From Zygaena filipendulae (taxonomy: Eukaryota > Arthropoda > Insecta > Lepidoptera > Zygaenidae), in assembly GCA_907165275.2 (NCBI GenBank), contig OU015655.1, forward strand, positions 5,902,501-5,966,500: a DNA stretch of 64,000 nt, written 5' to 3'. Every line of letters begins with the position of its first letter. Position 1 is the stretch's first letter. The notes below the pieces were generated by a model. It saw only the letters and a program-made list of their open reading frames with translations. It had not been told where the DNA came from and ran no database searches. Below are positions 34,940-48,854 of the stretch, piece after piece. The position numbers were made by a program, and so were the translations under genes.

Positions 34940-35279
34940 AAACGCACATTGCGATACGAGTTTGTTTGTTCGTTTGTTCGTTACGCTTTCACGCCTTAAC
35001 GGCTCAACCGATTGTCATGAAGTTTTGCATACACGTGGTCAGGGGTACAGAAAAAGACTTAGGGTACTTTTATCCCGAAATTCCTTTGGGAACTTTGAAA
35101 TTAACGCGAATAAAACTTGCGTAGTACATCACGTTGTCAGGGGTACAAAAAGGGATTGAGGGTACTTTAATCCCGGAATCCTCGCGGCATCCTCGGAGAT
35201 GCCGCCTCAGACGAAATAATTATTTCGTCTGAGGCGGCATCTCCGAAATTCACGCGGGTGAAACCGCGGAGAACAGCTA
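34940..35279 (-). repeat. SINE-like CCCGCGG repeat, inverted, interrupted by a palindrome
   Basis: GTTTGTTTGTTCGTTTGTTC, ACGCTTTCACGCCTTAACGG, a duplicated CAGGGGTACA segment, TTTATCCCGAAATTCC and the end GGGTGAAACCGCGGAGAACAGCTAGT. The head is split by the 54-bp palindrome at 35193-35246. Confidence 0.8.
35193..35246. repeat. 54-bp perfect palindrome with fused transposon termini
   Basis: The two 27-base arms meet between 35219 and 35220. The inner 14 bases of each arm, CTCAGACGAAATAA, are the terminus of the hAT-like family found at 17093 and 31642. The outer 13 bases, TCGGAGATGCCGC, are an inverted copy of adjacent SINE sequence. So two element ends are joined end to end with inverted rather than direct flanks. 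Confidence 0.9.
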
Positions 35280-35287
35280 GTATTCTA

Positions 35288-35432
35288 ATAAATCAGTGGT
35301 AGCACAATCCAATAATAATATTTCAAGTATTTTTGTCTTTTGTATTAAATTGGTATTTTATTTTGTTATTTTTTACTTTTTAGTAAGTATAGTGCATTTT
35401 TGTGTTTTTTGGAAGTCAGTTTTGATTTTTTG
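35288..35432. repeat. ACCGACTTCC repeat fragment, inverted
   Basis: AGTGGTAGCACAATCCAATA, ATTAAATTGGTATTTT and TTTGTGTTTTTTGGAAGTCAGTTTT are the complement of 19108-19230 and resemble 32190-32290. Confidence 0.55.
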
Positions 35433-35822
35433 TTTCTATAATTTTTTAGTTGCAATCAAAAACATAACGGTTTTGCGACTACAATATGCACGTTTTGACA
35501 CACCTATACGTACAATATCTAGCAATCAACCAAAATGAACATAATTCAAAAGCTGAAGCTGCTAATCATGATTAATTAATCACAAAACCGATATTTTTCT
35601 GATTGAAACTGAAATATGATAGCAACAAAAGTTACATAATTGCCCTGCAGATGTTTATCAGTTATCACACCTATAAACCTGCAAAGTGTAAAGTTAAACT
35701 ATCTATTGAAGCCCTTAACTATTGATGCTTAAGCACATTTAACTAATAAAAATTAAAAATATAAAAAATAAACATACTGTTCAGTACCTTACACATTTAA
35801 AGACTTTAGTATCCTCGTAGCT

Positions 35823-35903
35823 TACGGCCGCACTCACCGCAGAATCGTTTTAATTATTATTTAAAATTAATTAATCTTTAAAACGACTCTGAGTGCGGTC
35901 GTT
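35823..35903. mobile_element. 81-bp hairpin MITE, GCCGCACTCA family
   Basis: Inverted ends ACGGCCGCACTCA...ATCGTTTTAA and TTAAAACGACTCTGAGTGCGGTCGT surround a short AT-rich loop. It is the compact relative of the nested element at 29762-30534. Confidence 0.65.
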
Positions 35904-36344
35904 ATAGTATCCTTTTTCTGCATTATCCTGTACGTACATTCAATGAAACTTTAATTGGGTACACCCGTCCATTTATTTATTTATTTTTTGTAATGTGACA
36001 GTGGATAATAGGTAATAACTCCGTCAGTCATGTGAACGCATGCCACGGGATATATTGGATGAATTCGATAATAAATTGGTAAGTATATATAGGTAAGCTT
36101 ATGTTGCAAGTAAAATATACGATACTTTTTGATCTGGTCACAAATCACAATAAGAAGTTCCTGATCCCAAATTTCATAGGTATAAACAGCAGGTAACAAC
36201 CAAATACCTAGGTACCTATACACGCTAAGTGTCTAGGGAAAAAGGTATTTAAAAAAAAAAATTGTCGCCTTATTGAAATTAAACAATAACGTCTATTTCA
36301 AAGTCAAAAGATTAACATAAAAGTTTTTAAAGCTTTGTATTGCG

Positions 36345-36671
36345 TAAAAAAACATACATACAGCCGAATGCAAAACCTCCTCCTTTTTGGAAGTTGGTTA
36401 AATAAAGAATTGGTAGTCTGTATTTCGTCACGACTCACGGTGCGGAAAGGCGCCGTCATCCGTTGTAACAGGTGCAGGCGAAATATATTTTCTGGTGACC
36501 TACCAGTGGCGAAGGTACCATAGAAGCCGATTCCCACCGGCTTCCCTTCAGACGCAACATCTCTCTCCGTAATTGAGAACGTTGTTAGGGATACAGGGAA
36601 GGACTTTTTATACCGGAATTCCCGCGGGAACTCCGGAACTTATCGCAGGTGAAACCGCGGGGAACAGTTAA
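36345..36671 (-). repeat. Repeat fragments: ACCGACTTCC end and SINE-like head
   Basis: ACATACATACAGCCGAATGC...CTTTTTGGAAGTTGGTTAAA (36350-36402) is the GGAAGTCGGTT-type end. GGAATTCCCGCGGGAACTCC and GGTGAAACCGCGGGGAACAG (36600-36671) are an inverted SINE head. No coding exon lies between. Confidence 0.6.
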
Positions 36672-37093
36672 TAGTTTAATAAGTTGAAATTAAAGTAGAT
36701 TTCCGGCTTCCCTCTCTCAATATTTCACCCTTCGCCACTGTGACCTACCTACTTATCTTACCTACTTACTACCATCCCGGTAAGTGTAGGTAGCTATACT
36801 GTGGCTGTTAAAAATACGTCGTTACTTGAATGACATAGTAGCCGTGAATTCATCATCAGTTTAGCGTCATCTCATTGGAGGTGTTAAATGAAAAACGGTC
36901 GTAACCGTAATGGTTTGTACAAACTGCATAACAAGTAAACCGTTAGTACCCACATTATAAATACATGATTCACATAAATACACTTATTTCGTGACTCTAC
37001 TTGGTGTATAACGGTAGCCTATGTTCTATTATCTATGGACTTCTGAATAGTTACATTTTTTAAATGAGGTGACCTATTTGACTGCTATACAAA

Positions 37094-40000
37094 ATGTTAT
37101 CAACAACTGTTTGGGCAATGCTATCCACGGCGCTAGTGGTTACTGCTGCAATATCTGTATATCATGAAGACCATGAGCACATTCTCGACAATAACGAAGC
37201 TCTAGATAACGCAGAACTGAGTGATAGAGAAGGAAAAATATGTGAGTATCCTTGTATTATAAATGTGAATGTGAGTTTGTTTGTTAGTGACGCTTTCTTT
37301 TCTATTAAAAATAAGATTATCAGTACCTAGTCTTGACGCACGTTAGACTTTATATTAATTTGGCCGTCAGATCCCATTTTTTGGTCCCATTTTTCAGATA
37401 ATACACGTATCATTGGATCCTATTTTGCTATTGCACTTACATCCCATGTTAAAGCTGTCTTTAGCTTGTCTTTTGTCTGTACCTACTATAGGAATCGTCG
37501 TGTAGGTATGAATCGTGTCTGATTTTAAAAAAGGAATAAATTTTAATAGGACCATTGGCATTGATCTCTCGTGATTATCTCCAGGTTCCAATACCTATAA
37601 GAATGACATTTGCACTATCGAAGAAACATCAGTGTGCGAAGACAGTCAAAAATTTTATAACACCCTCTGCAATGCGAATTGTTCATATTATGTTTCTAAA
37701 CAAAAGTCTATCTGCATTTTGAAAAATCCTGGAGGTCCAACTTTAGTTGTTTGATACGTTAATATTATTCTGATAAATATGTATGTATGTATGCCTACAA
37801 TGAATTTCGCAGATTTGCGATCAAGTTCGAAGAGCATGGAATATTATTATCTACTACGTAGATAGATTCCTGACACCTGGCTTTCTTCGTTATTATTTTT
37901 ATGTCTCGCCCCCTGACCAAAGTAGACAATCTAAAGTAAATATTTATCGCTGTAACGAAAACAACGTAACCATTTTTTGGTGACTACGTGACACGACGAT
38001 ACGTTCCTTAGTTTTCTATAGCGATAACGATTAAAGATTGTCACCTTGGCTAAGCGTGGTGTCCAATGTCCATCCTTTCTATAATAATGTATGAGTTAAG
38101 TAGGTATAAGCATTGCGTTTTGAATTTTATCGCTGCGCATTCGGTGTTCCAGTGTTCCCATTCGTAAGCATCGTCCGTTTCGCGAACACCGAATGCTCTA
38201 ACACGAACATCATGAGCGGCACCTGCCTGGCGCGAAGAGAGTGCAACAACCTGAATGGCACCATTGCCGGCTTCTGCGCATCTAGGAGGGGACGTTGCTG
38301 TGTGGGTAAGTGCTCTACTTCTCTACTTTAAAGTAAAATTTCAATGGCGACGAAGGATGTGTTTGTGACGGATTCGTTTTAACAAGTAACTGTTTGAGCA
38401 TAAGTAGAATTATATTTAAAGTATAATTAAATTATAATATATTAACAAAGTCATTCGTTAAAAAACACCTCATAGAAAAGAGTTCAACGCGTGGTAGAGA
38501 AATGTCACGTATGTCAGTATTTCTAATAGAAGGAAACTCGCAGTGCTTGTCATCTTTAAATTGTTGTTTATTATGTAGTGACACGAGCGTGCGGCGGCAC
38601 CACGAACGTGAACAACACTTATTTTACTAGCCCCGGATATCCGGCGGCGTACTCTGGCGGACAAGCCTGTACTATCATCGTCAACAGGTGCAACAGCAAT
38701 ATTTGCCAGGTACTCATTATTATACGTAATTAATTGGTTATTAAATTACCTATAAACTTGCAAATTTCGAGCTTAGCTTAAGGCCAATCAATCATTCAGG
38801 AATATTTTTTTGTCAAAATGTAAAAAATAGGAAAAAAGTATATTTTCTGTATTTGTTTTCTAGCTGCGCATAGATTTCCTAGACATGGTGCTGGCTCAGC
38901 CGGACGGCGACGGTAACTGTGTTACGGATTCGGTGACAATCTCCGGTGGCAACACCCAGGTGCCTGTTATATGTGGCGACAACACCGGCCAGACCCTGTT
39001 CGTAGACTTCAACGGGAACACTGCAATCACAATCACCATCAGCGCAACTTTATCCACCACTTTCTCCAGACGGTGGAATGTTAAACTTACGCAGTTGGGC
39101 TGCGATTGTCCCGGCATAGGTAAATGTTGGGTTTCGTTTGAAAGAACACTTTTGAAAGCATTTATTTATCTACTTACTGACGCCAACGCATTGGGAACCA
39201 TTTTGTTAACTTTATTTTTGTTTTCGTTAATTTTTAAAACGATAGACTAAGGCATGCAAAAATGTAGACATATTATAACTTAAAACTGATTAGGTCATTA
39301 GAAATGTAGAGTTTTTACCTAACATGTGTATTTGTTAGACGAAAAAGTATTAAATATCATTGTAGTTTGCTTTCCTCTACTACATAGTAGGTAAGAAAAT
39401 GTGGACACTGTTCAGTGCAAAGATTTTTATAAACGACAACCCGAATGCTTTATGTACCTACATACCTACTTACCTGCCGTAAATGCATCGTCGCCCCTTT
39501 GGAGCGGCTCGCACACCTGAAATTCGAAAGTTCTTTATCCGCCCTAGCACCGAACGGCTGCCTGCAATACTACACGGGAACAACAGGCACCATTTCCAGC
39601 TTTAACTACGGCACCTCGGCCAACCAGATCCTCAGCGCGTCGCTCGTCACAGGAACCAGACAGATTGCCAATCTCAACTATGGTATTTGCATCAGAATGG
39701 AAGCTGGATACTGCGCTATTCAATACGCACAGGTGAGTTTTAGAGTTTATCTATTACTAACAAACAAACAAATAAAGAAACAAACATACCTATAAAAAAA
39801 ATCTAATCGGTTTTCTTTGGTTGTGTGAGTGTGTGTGTCTGTTTGTTTGTTACCTCTTAACGCCTCAACCGATGATCACGAAATTTTGTATACACGTTTT
39901 CAAGGTACAGAGAAGGATATAGGGCATTTTCTACCCTGAAGTTCTCACGGGATCTCCGTAATTAACCGTGAAACCACGGTGAACAGCTACTATTGAATAA

Positions 40001-41159
40001 TCGGCCGAATATTGAATATTCATTATTTTATCATTTCGGATTTTTATCCCATATAATACAGACGAGCGACATCTACTCTTTCACTGTGTCCGGTGACGTG
40101 GAAGGCGCGGACACGACAGTGCTTGGCACCACCCTGGGCGCGCTCAACAACGGCGCATGCACCACCGATTTCGTGGTGATACCAAACCCCTACGTGGTAT
40201 CCACTGGACTCGCTGCTGGCACTGACCGTTTCTGTGGTATCGGATTTGTAACAGTACAAAGTAAGTTCTAGTTCTAGTACCTATATCATAGATACTTACT
40301 CGTAGGTAATATGACATTATGTAAAAAACATTTACACGAACAAACAGTGCTCTCAACTCGGTACACTTGACCGAAATGAAACCCCCAAAATTTTCTTTAA
40401 CTAAATCTGGGACCGATCACCAGCCGGATCGTCGAGTTATTAATCCCTAATTTTGCATCAATTTGTGATCTTGAAACTTCTGGACGACTTGCGGAACCGA
40501 TTTATACAATTATATTCACACAATATTTTCTTGTCGATGTTTTATATTTCTTAGTTATGCTAGTTAGTTCCCGAGGGAATTTAGAAATTCACGGGGTTTA
40601 AACCGCGCGACACAACTAGTCCATTGATAATAATATTTTTATCGTCGTTATTTCTGTGCTCCCGAAAAATTTGAGCCGGGTTTGGCGCCGGGTGGTCCTT
40701 ACAACCACCCGACTTATGCTGAGCTGGCCGCCTTTTTGTCACAACACGGTGTCTCACAATGTTCAAATAAGTGTTTCCGTTATTTTAAGTAGGTGTCCGT
40801 TTCTCAGCCGTCGGATGGAGTCCGCCCACAGATCTTCGACTAGCGGCGTCTGTCCGTCGGTTGAGAAGCGAACCCTCAATACTTGTTATATATATGTTTA
40901 GTTGTTGTATATGTATGCTGTAAATCTTTGTGAGTGTCAAATAAAGTTTATCAATTCAATTCAATTCAATTTGCAAGAGCAATAACTAGTAAGTAGTTTG
41001 CACGCTACCTATTAAAGAAGTATTATTTTCCCAACAGCTGGTGCGAAACCATTCGTCTTGTACGTGGTGACGGACGCCAGCGAAGGCGCGACCGCCACTA
41101 GCTCACCCGACGTTGCGAACCGAGGGTTCACTCTCACCTATACGCAAGTCGCATGCTAA
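37094..41159 (+). CDS. Secreted CUB-domain protein
   Basis: Eight exons join in frame: 37094-37241, 38153-38305, 38579-38709, 38864-39119, 39548-39732, 40062-40260, 41038-41159 plus the CDS stop TAA 41157-41159 (seven listed segments; the eighth, 37585-37754, is an alternative end). The product is 397 residues. The first exon encodes a hydrophobic signal peptide (MLSTTVWAMLSTALVVTAAI). A cysteine cluster follows (ECSNTN, SGTC, ARREC, AGFCA, GRCCV), a pattern typical of arthropod extracellular CUB proteins. CUB-type sequence begins ACGGTTNVNNTYFTSPGYPA and includes LRIDFLDMVL and FVDFNGNT. A second CUB-like half contains DRFCGIGF and ends GFTLTYTQVAC. Many cysteines indicate disulphides and secretion. 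There is no protease domain or transmembrane anchor. Proteins of this type occur in families in Lepidoptera; the ligand is unknown. AATAAA at about 41284 is a likely polyadenylation signal. Confidence 0.85.
37585..37754 (+). CDS. Alternative cysteine-rich terminal exon of the CUB gene
   Basis: Behind a good acceptor (TTATCTCCAG) and in the phase left by the first CUB-gene exon, an exon reads CSNTYKNDICTIEETSVCED then SQKFYNTLCNANC and SYYVSKQKSICILKNPGG, and stops at 37752-37754. Spliced to the signal-peptide exon it would give a secreted protein of about 105 residues with six cysteines spaced C-x8-C-x7-C-x10-C-x3-C-x10-C. It cannot be included in the full CUB transcript because it ends in a stop. 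No family is recognised. It could also be a decayed exon. Confidence 0.5.
37908..38066. repeat. MITE fragment in CUB-gene intron 1
   Basis: CGTTCCTTAGTTTTCTATAG and a GTGACTACGTGACACGACG segment resemble the interior of 30591-30784. Ends CCCTGACCAAAGTAGACAA and TTGTCACCTTGGCTAAGC are roughly inverted. Confidence 0.5.
39800..39990 (-). repeat. SINE-like repeat in a CUB-gene intron
   Basis: TTACCTCTTAACGCCTCAACCGATGATCACGAAATTTTG, AGAGAAGGATATAGGGCATT and GTGAAACCACGGTGAACAGCTA are an inverted, diverged copy. Confidence 0.7.
40557..40980. repeat. SINE head fragment plus LINE 3' end with (TTCAA)n tail
   Basis: Positions 40557-40619 are an inverted SINE head (TTCCCGAGGGAATTTAG, AAACCGCGCGACACAACTAGT). 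Positions 40622-40976 (+) are GC-richer sequence that ends AGTGTCAAATAAAGTTTATC followed by TCAAT repeats. A polyadenylation-like signal with a pentanucleotide tail is typical of a non-LTR retrotransposon 3' end. Both sit in the last CUB-gene intron. Confidence 0.6.
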
Positions 41160-41449
41160 CAAGGGCACTCTGCAATCTTACACACGAACCATCTTTCATT
41201 AAAGAATTCTTCCACGAGAGATTTCGCTAAATGGACAAATAACATTTGCTATATGATCATTAATTGCGGATCCTAACCTTTAATAAAGAATAAATTATTT
41301 AGTTACCGAATTTGTACTTTATTACCCATAGGAGATTACATCAATGCCATGGAAACAATGGATTGATGTGAGCTATTCAGTAATCGATTCTCATCCCAAA
41401 TATATAATAACGAAAAACATATAATATTTCATATCATAATTTTTTTAAA

Positions 41450-41856
41450 TTATTTTTCATTACTCATACTCGGAAAGTAGGTCTGAAGTTGCCTGAGAAG
41501 CGGGTTGAAAGTAACCCTTTTCAGCCCTAGGGAGAATCGCTTTCAACTGACAACTGTCAAATTATTAAAAAAAACTAGGTCTATTTTCACATTTCTATTG
41601 AACCATGTTCCAACTTTCTATACAGCCAGCGCGATGTAAAGAAATAACGTAAAGTTTAAGTAGGTATTAATTAAAATAAAATTCACTTATTTTTTCTTTA
41701 ATAGCTAATTCCTATTTTTATTTCGACTTTCCTTGCATTCGTAATGAAAAGCACAGTGTTATCCTCGGGAGAAAGACTTATTTAGTCCCTCGATCTATTG
41801 GCCAAACCCCGTCTCGGGACTAAATAAGTTACTTTCACCCCTAGGATAACAATGTA
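41450..41856. repeat. Duplicated 0.4-kb repeat, copy A, with foldback
   Basis: It shares ACTCGGAAAGTAGGTCTGAA, AGAAGCGGGTTGAAAGTAAC, TTTTCTTTA(at)AGCTAATTCC and TTCCTTGCATTCGTAATGAA with 43463-43795. An internal inverted repeat, TGTTATCCTcGGgaGAAAGaCTTATTTAGTCCC with its complement, ends in AGGATAACA. Confidence 0.75.
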
Positions 41857-42477
41857 CCTACTATTAAAATCCATTATGTATCCATGAAAAATCCGTGCAT
41901 TATATATGTATATAAAATGCACATTTTTATGTATTACAACCTAATGGGTATGAAATGTCCCTCGTTTAAAATGATATACCTTCCTAGCTAGTGCTTAGTT
42001 CAGAAAATTTTGAAATAATCTGTTGATACACACATATTTTTAAATCGGACTCGCTGTTATGAAAGTGGGCGCATCTAAATAAAACACGAAATAATTCTCA
42101 AAAAATTATTTAATTAAATAATCAACATTAAGCGTTATATTATTTTTAATGTACTTTCATTAAATAAATAAATGCTCTTACACGAATAACAAAATAGCGC
42201 CAATTTTGAGCAATGTTAGTGCATTTTACAACAACTATGAGAGCTGCTGAAACAATTTCTAGAATGTTTAAACACTTACACATTCATTATTTGCTCCATT
42301 ACTCGCTCTACAGTTCGACAAATAACTTGCTAAAACAAATTGCCCGTGTAAGAGCGCCCTAAGATACTAGTGGCAAAACATAAACGGTACCTATAAACAA
42401 AATCAAAACAAATAATACCTACGTAAGTGATAAGAAAACAACAAGAAAGAATATGTAACAAGAGTTAGTCCAGGGCC
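41857..42477. other. Intergenic DNA between CUB gene and PTGES2, no gene seen
   Basis: AT-rich sequence; nothing further supported. Confidence 0.5.
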
Positions 42478-42800
42478 CTGCCCCCCTAGCCAAATTGATA
42501 TTATACAATAGTTAACCCATAGAAAACTTAGGAACGGAATCGTTAGGTCACGTGGTCACGCAAAACTAGTTTTGGTTGGACGATTTTACTTACTTTTTTC
42601 CTATGCTTTAACCATTGTAGAATGTCAATTTGGCTAGGGGGCTGATTTTACCTAACTATCCTAGCCAAATATACATTCTACAATCGTTAACGCATAGAAA
42701 ACTAAGTAACGAATCCTCATGCCAGTCCGACAATCAAAACTCTATAGTTTTTACGTGGTCACGCGAAACCAAAGTTTTGATTGGCGGACTGAGTGTCTGC
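42478..42800. mobile_element. Two adjacent copies of the TAGCCAAATTGACATT MITE
   Basis: Copy one has ends CTGCCCCCCTAGCCAAATTG and GTCAATTTGGCTAGGGGGCTG (to 42644), an inverted pair of about 40 bp. Copy two starts CTATCCTAGCCAAATATACA and keeps ATTCTACAATCGTTAACGCA and CACGTGGTCACGC-like words in the same order. Confidence 0.65.
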
Positions 42801-43462
42801 TCTGGTTGCAACAAGTTTCGTAGACAGAAGTAACAGAAAATGGATTAAACAGTAAAATTGTATCACAAATAACCTAATGATGAGCTTTTTTATATGAAGA
42901 GTGTTTTCGTAAATATATTTTTGAATACCAAATCCATACTATGGTTACTAATATTATAAATACAAAAAGAACATTGTCTGTTACAGCTAAACTGTTAAAC
43001 CAATTTTTTAACTACATATATAAAACGAAGATCACTTAAACAATGAGCAAAGATATACAGGCTAATCATATATGGAGTTTCTAAGAGAATCCTAAAATTA
43101 TAACACTGGTGGAAGAAAAGATCAACCATAAATGCCTAAATCAACAATAGGTTATTTACGCGTCTTCTTAATTTCTTTTGCGCTTGTTTAAAGAAGTTAA
43201 TAGAATCAGATTCTATGGGAACGTTTACGTAACAGCCTTTTTACATAGCTCGAAAGTTGAGACTAAAGCAAATGAAGAAAATGAATATGTATTAGGTTCT
43301 CTGATACAATTTAAAGTCAAATTATTACATCTCTGTCTCTGCGTGCACTAGGAAACTGAGATGAGGTAGGATTTTGGAACCGCAAATACTCAATTGATGT
43401 TGTTATAACCATACGTACCGTCTAATCTAAAAGCAAACATTCGTGTTCGCAATGCTTAAAAC

Positions 43463-43795
43463 TTTTTTTCATTACTCATCCTCGGAAAGTAGGTCTGAAG
43501 TTGCCTGAGAAGCGGGTTGAAAGTAACACGTTTCAGCCCTAGGGAGAATTCAACTGACAGCTGGATACTGCAGAAACTCAATTTTTTTTTTTATGTCATA
43601 GGGGGCATACTTACTGGCCAGTAGCACACCTAATGGTAATTTTATGTAAAATAAAATTCACTCATTTTTTTCTTTAGCTAATTCCTATTTTTATTTTGAC
43701 TTTCCTTGCATTCGTAATGAAAAGCACAGTGTTATCCTCGGGAGAAAGACTTATTTAGTCTAATAAGTTACTTTCACCCCTAGGATAACAATGTA
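43463..43795. repeat. Duplicated 0.4-kb repeat, copy B
   Basis: It is collinear with 41450-41856. It carries a T-rich insertion around 43580-43640 and lacks the 35-base loop of the terminal foldback, so the arms are nearly contiguous (ACTTATTTAGTCTAATAAGT). Confidence 0.75.
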
Positions 43796-43982
43796 CTATT
43801 TTATTTATTTTGCGTAGACACAGAGACATTAAATGTTACCTTCACGAGAAACCATAATAAAATAAATATAGAAAAATGTAATTTCATTTTCCGTCCAAAA
43901 TCGACGTAATAACATGCATACATTCGCTTTAATTTTGATGTCTAAATGCAAATTAAAACACTACATAATACTTATATAACAT

Positions 43983-47569
<3,587 letters not shown>

Positions 47570-48854
47570 CTTGTTATAATCTTGTTTCCTAATAACTTTA
47601 CATAAAATTATATCCAAGATTTCGACTAGTAATTATTTGACTTACACTAATTCCGGAACTAAAATATAGTGTTCATGTTGTTATGAGAGATACTACCACA
47701 GACCAGAGAGAAGGTAATCACTTGCCACAGACCACAAACTACTTAGAGATACTACCAAAAACTACTTAGAGAAGTTAGAGATCGTAGACTGATCGTAGAT
47801 GGAGAATTCATTCTCCGTCTACGTTAGAGATACTACAAGTGATGAGGTGAGAGGTGATTATAATATTATCTTTGGGGAACGGCACAAACTACTTTGGGGA
47901 ACGGATTGAACGGAATGCACAATACATAAAGGTACTTGCATGAAATTTATAATAAGAAATTGTGTCAATATTTCATAAATAGAGCCTTAGAAAAAATTAT
48001 TGTGAAAGATTTACTAAAAAACCATCAATAGTTTCCAAAATATTTAACTTTTAATTTTGTGAAACGGAACGTTGCAACGAAACACAAATCACAGCCACAC
48101 TTAACATTTTTTTTTGTGAAGTTTACTTTTTCGGGGAAGGAGGAAGGAAACTTAGTCCATATAGCCAATTCAGTGGTATATTATTACAGTAACGTAGTGA
48201 TTACCTTCTCTCTGATTACAGTGTGCGGAAACAGTGAAATAAGATGAAATAGGGCGTTCGTCAGGAGGTTTTCTTTTTACTATACAACTACCCAAAGAGC
48301 GTCCTATTAAGGTTCAACTGTGAAGATTTGCTGCCAAAAGTTCCGGTAAAGCATGGAAATGCATCTCACCAATGCATTTCGATGTAAATAACTTCAGAAG
48401 AAGAAAAATACCACTGAATTGGCTATATTGGCCTAAGTTTCCTTCTGCCTTCCCCGAAAGGGGTAAACCCTGAAGGTAAACCTCAGTATTCTTCAGCGCA
48501 GTTATTCTTCGGAGTCCTAGACCCTTAATCGTCTGTGGTCTACGTCGCACGCATTCGCAAAATTGTCATGTTCGAGTTGTCGTTTCGCATTACTGTTTAT
48601 TTTAGGCGAAATTGTAATGCATGTTTTTATTTGTAAGCATTGATCTAGTGAAATTTGCACAGTGACATTTGAGTTTAGTGTTAAACGTATTGACTCCGCC
48701 GCATCTCGCTGCCGAGGGTATATATCGGCGTACATCTTGATCTCCAGCTATTAGTGCTATAACAGAGCAATAGTTTATAAGCATTTCGTTGTTTTGTAGT
48801 GCGCGACGTTAAACAACGTTGTCTTCTCGTCAGCGGAGTGGTTATGCCCGAAGC
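47570..48854. promoter_or_regulatory. Shared upstream region of PTGES2 and the ANKRD gene, with a large inverted repeat
   Basis: The two genes are divergent, with start codons 1.3 kb apart, so both promoters must lie here. TATATAT at 48719-48725 precedes the ANKRD start. An inverted repeat of about 60 bp (48122-48181 and 48407-48467; CGGGGAAGG, AAGGAAACTTAG, ATAGCCAATTCAGTGGTAT) encloses about 225 bp. A shorter hairpin CGTAGATGGAGAA-TTCA-TTCTCCGTCTACG lies near 47796-47824. Core promoter positions are inferred only. Confidence 0.5.
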
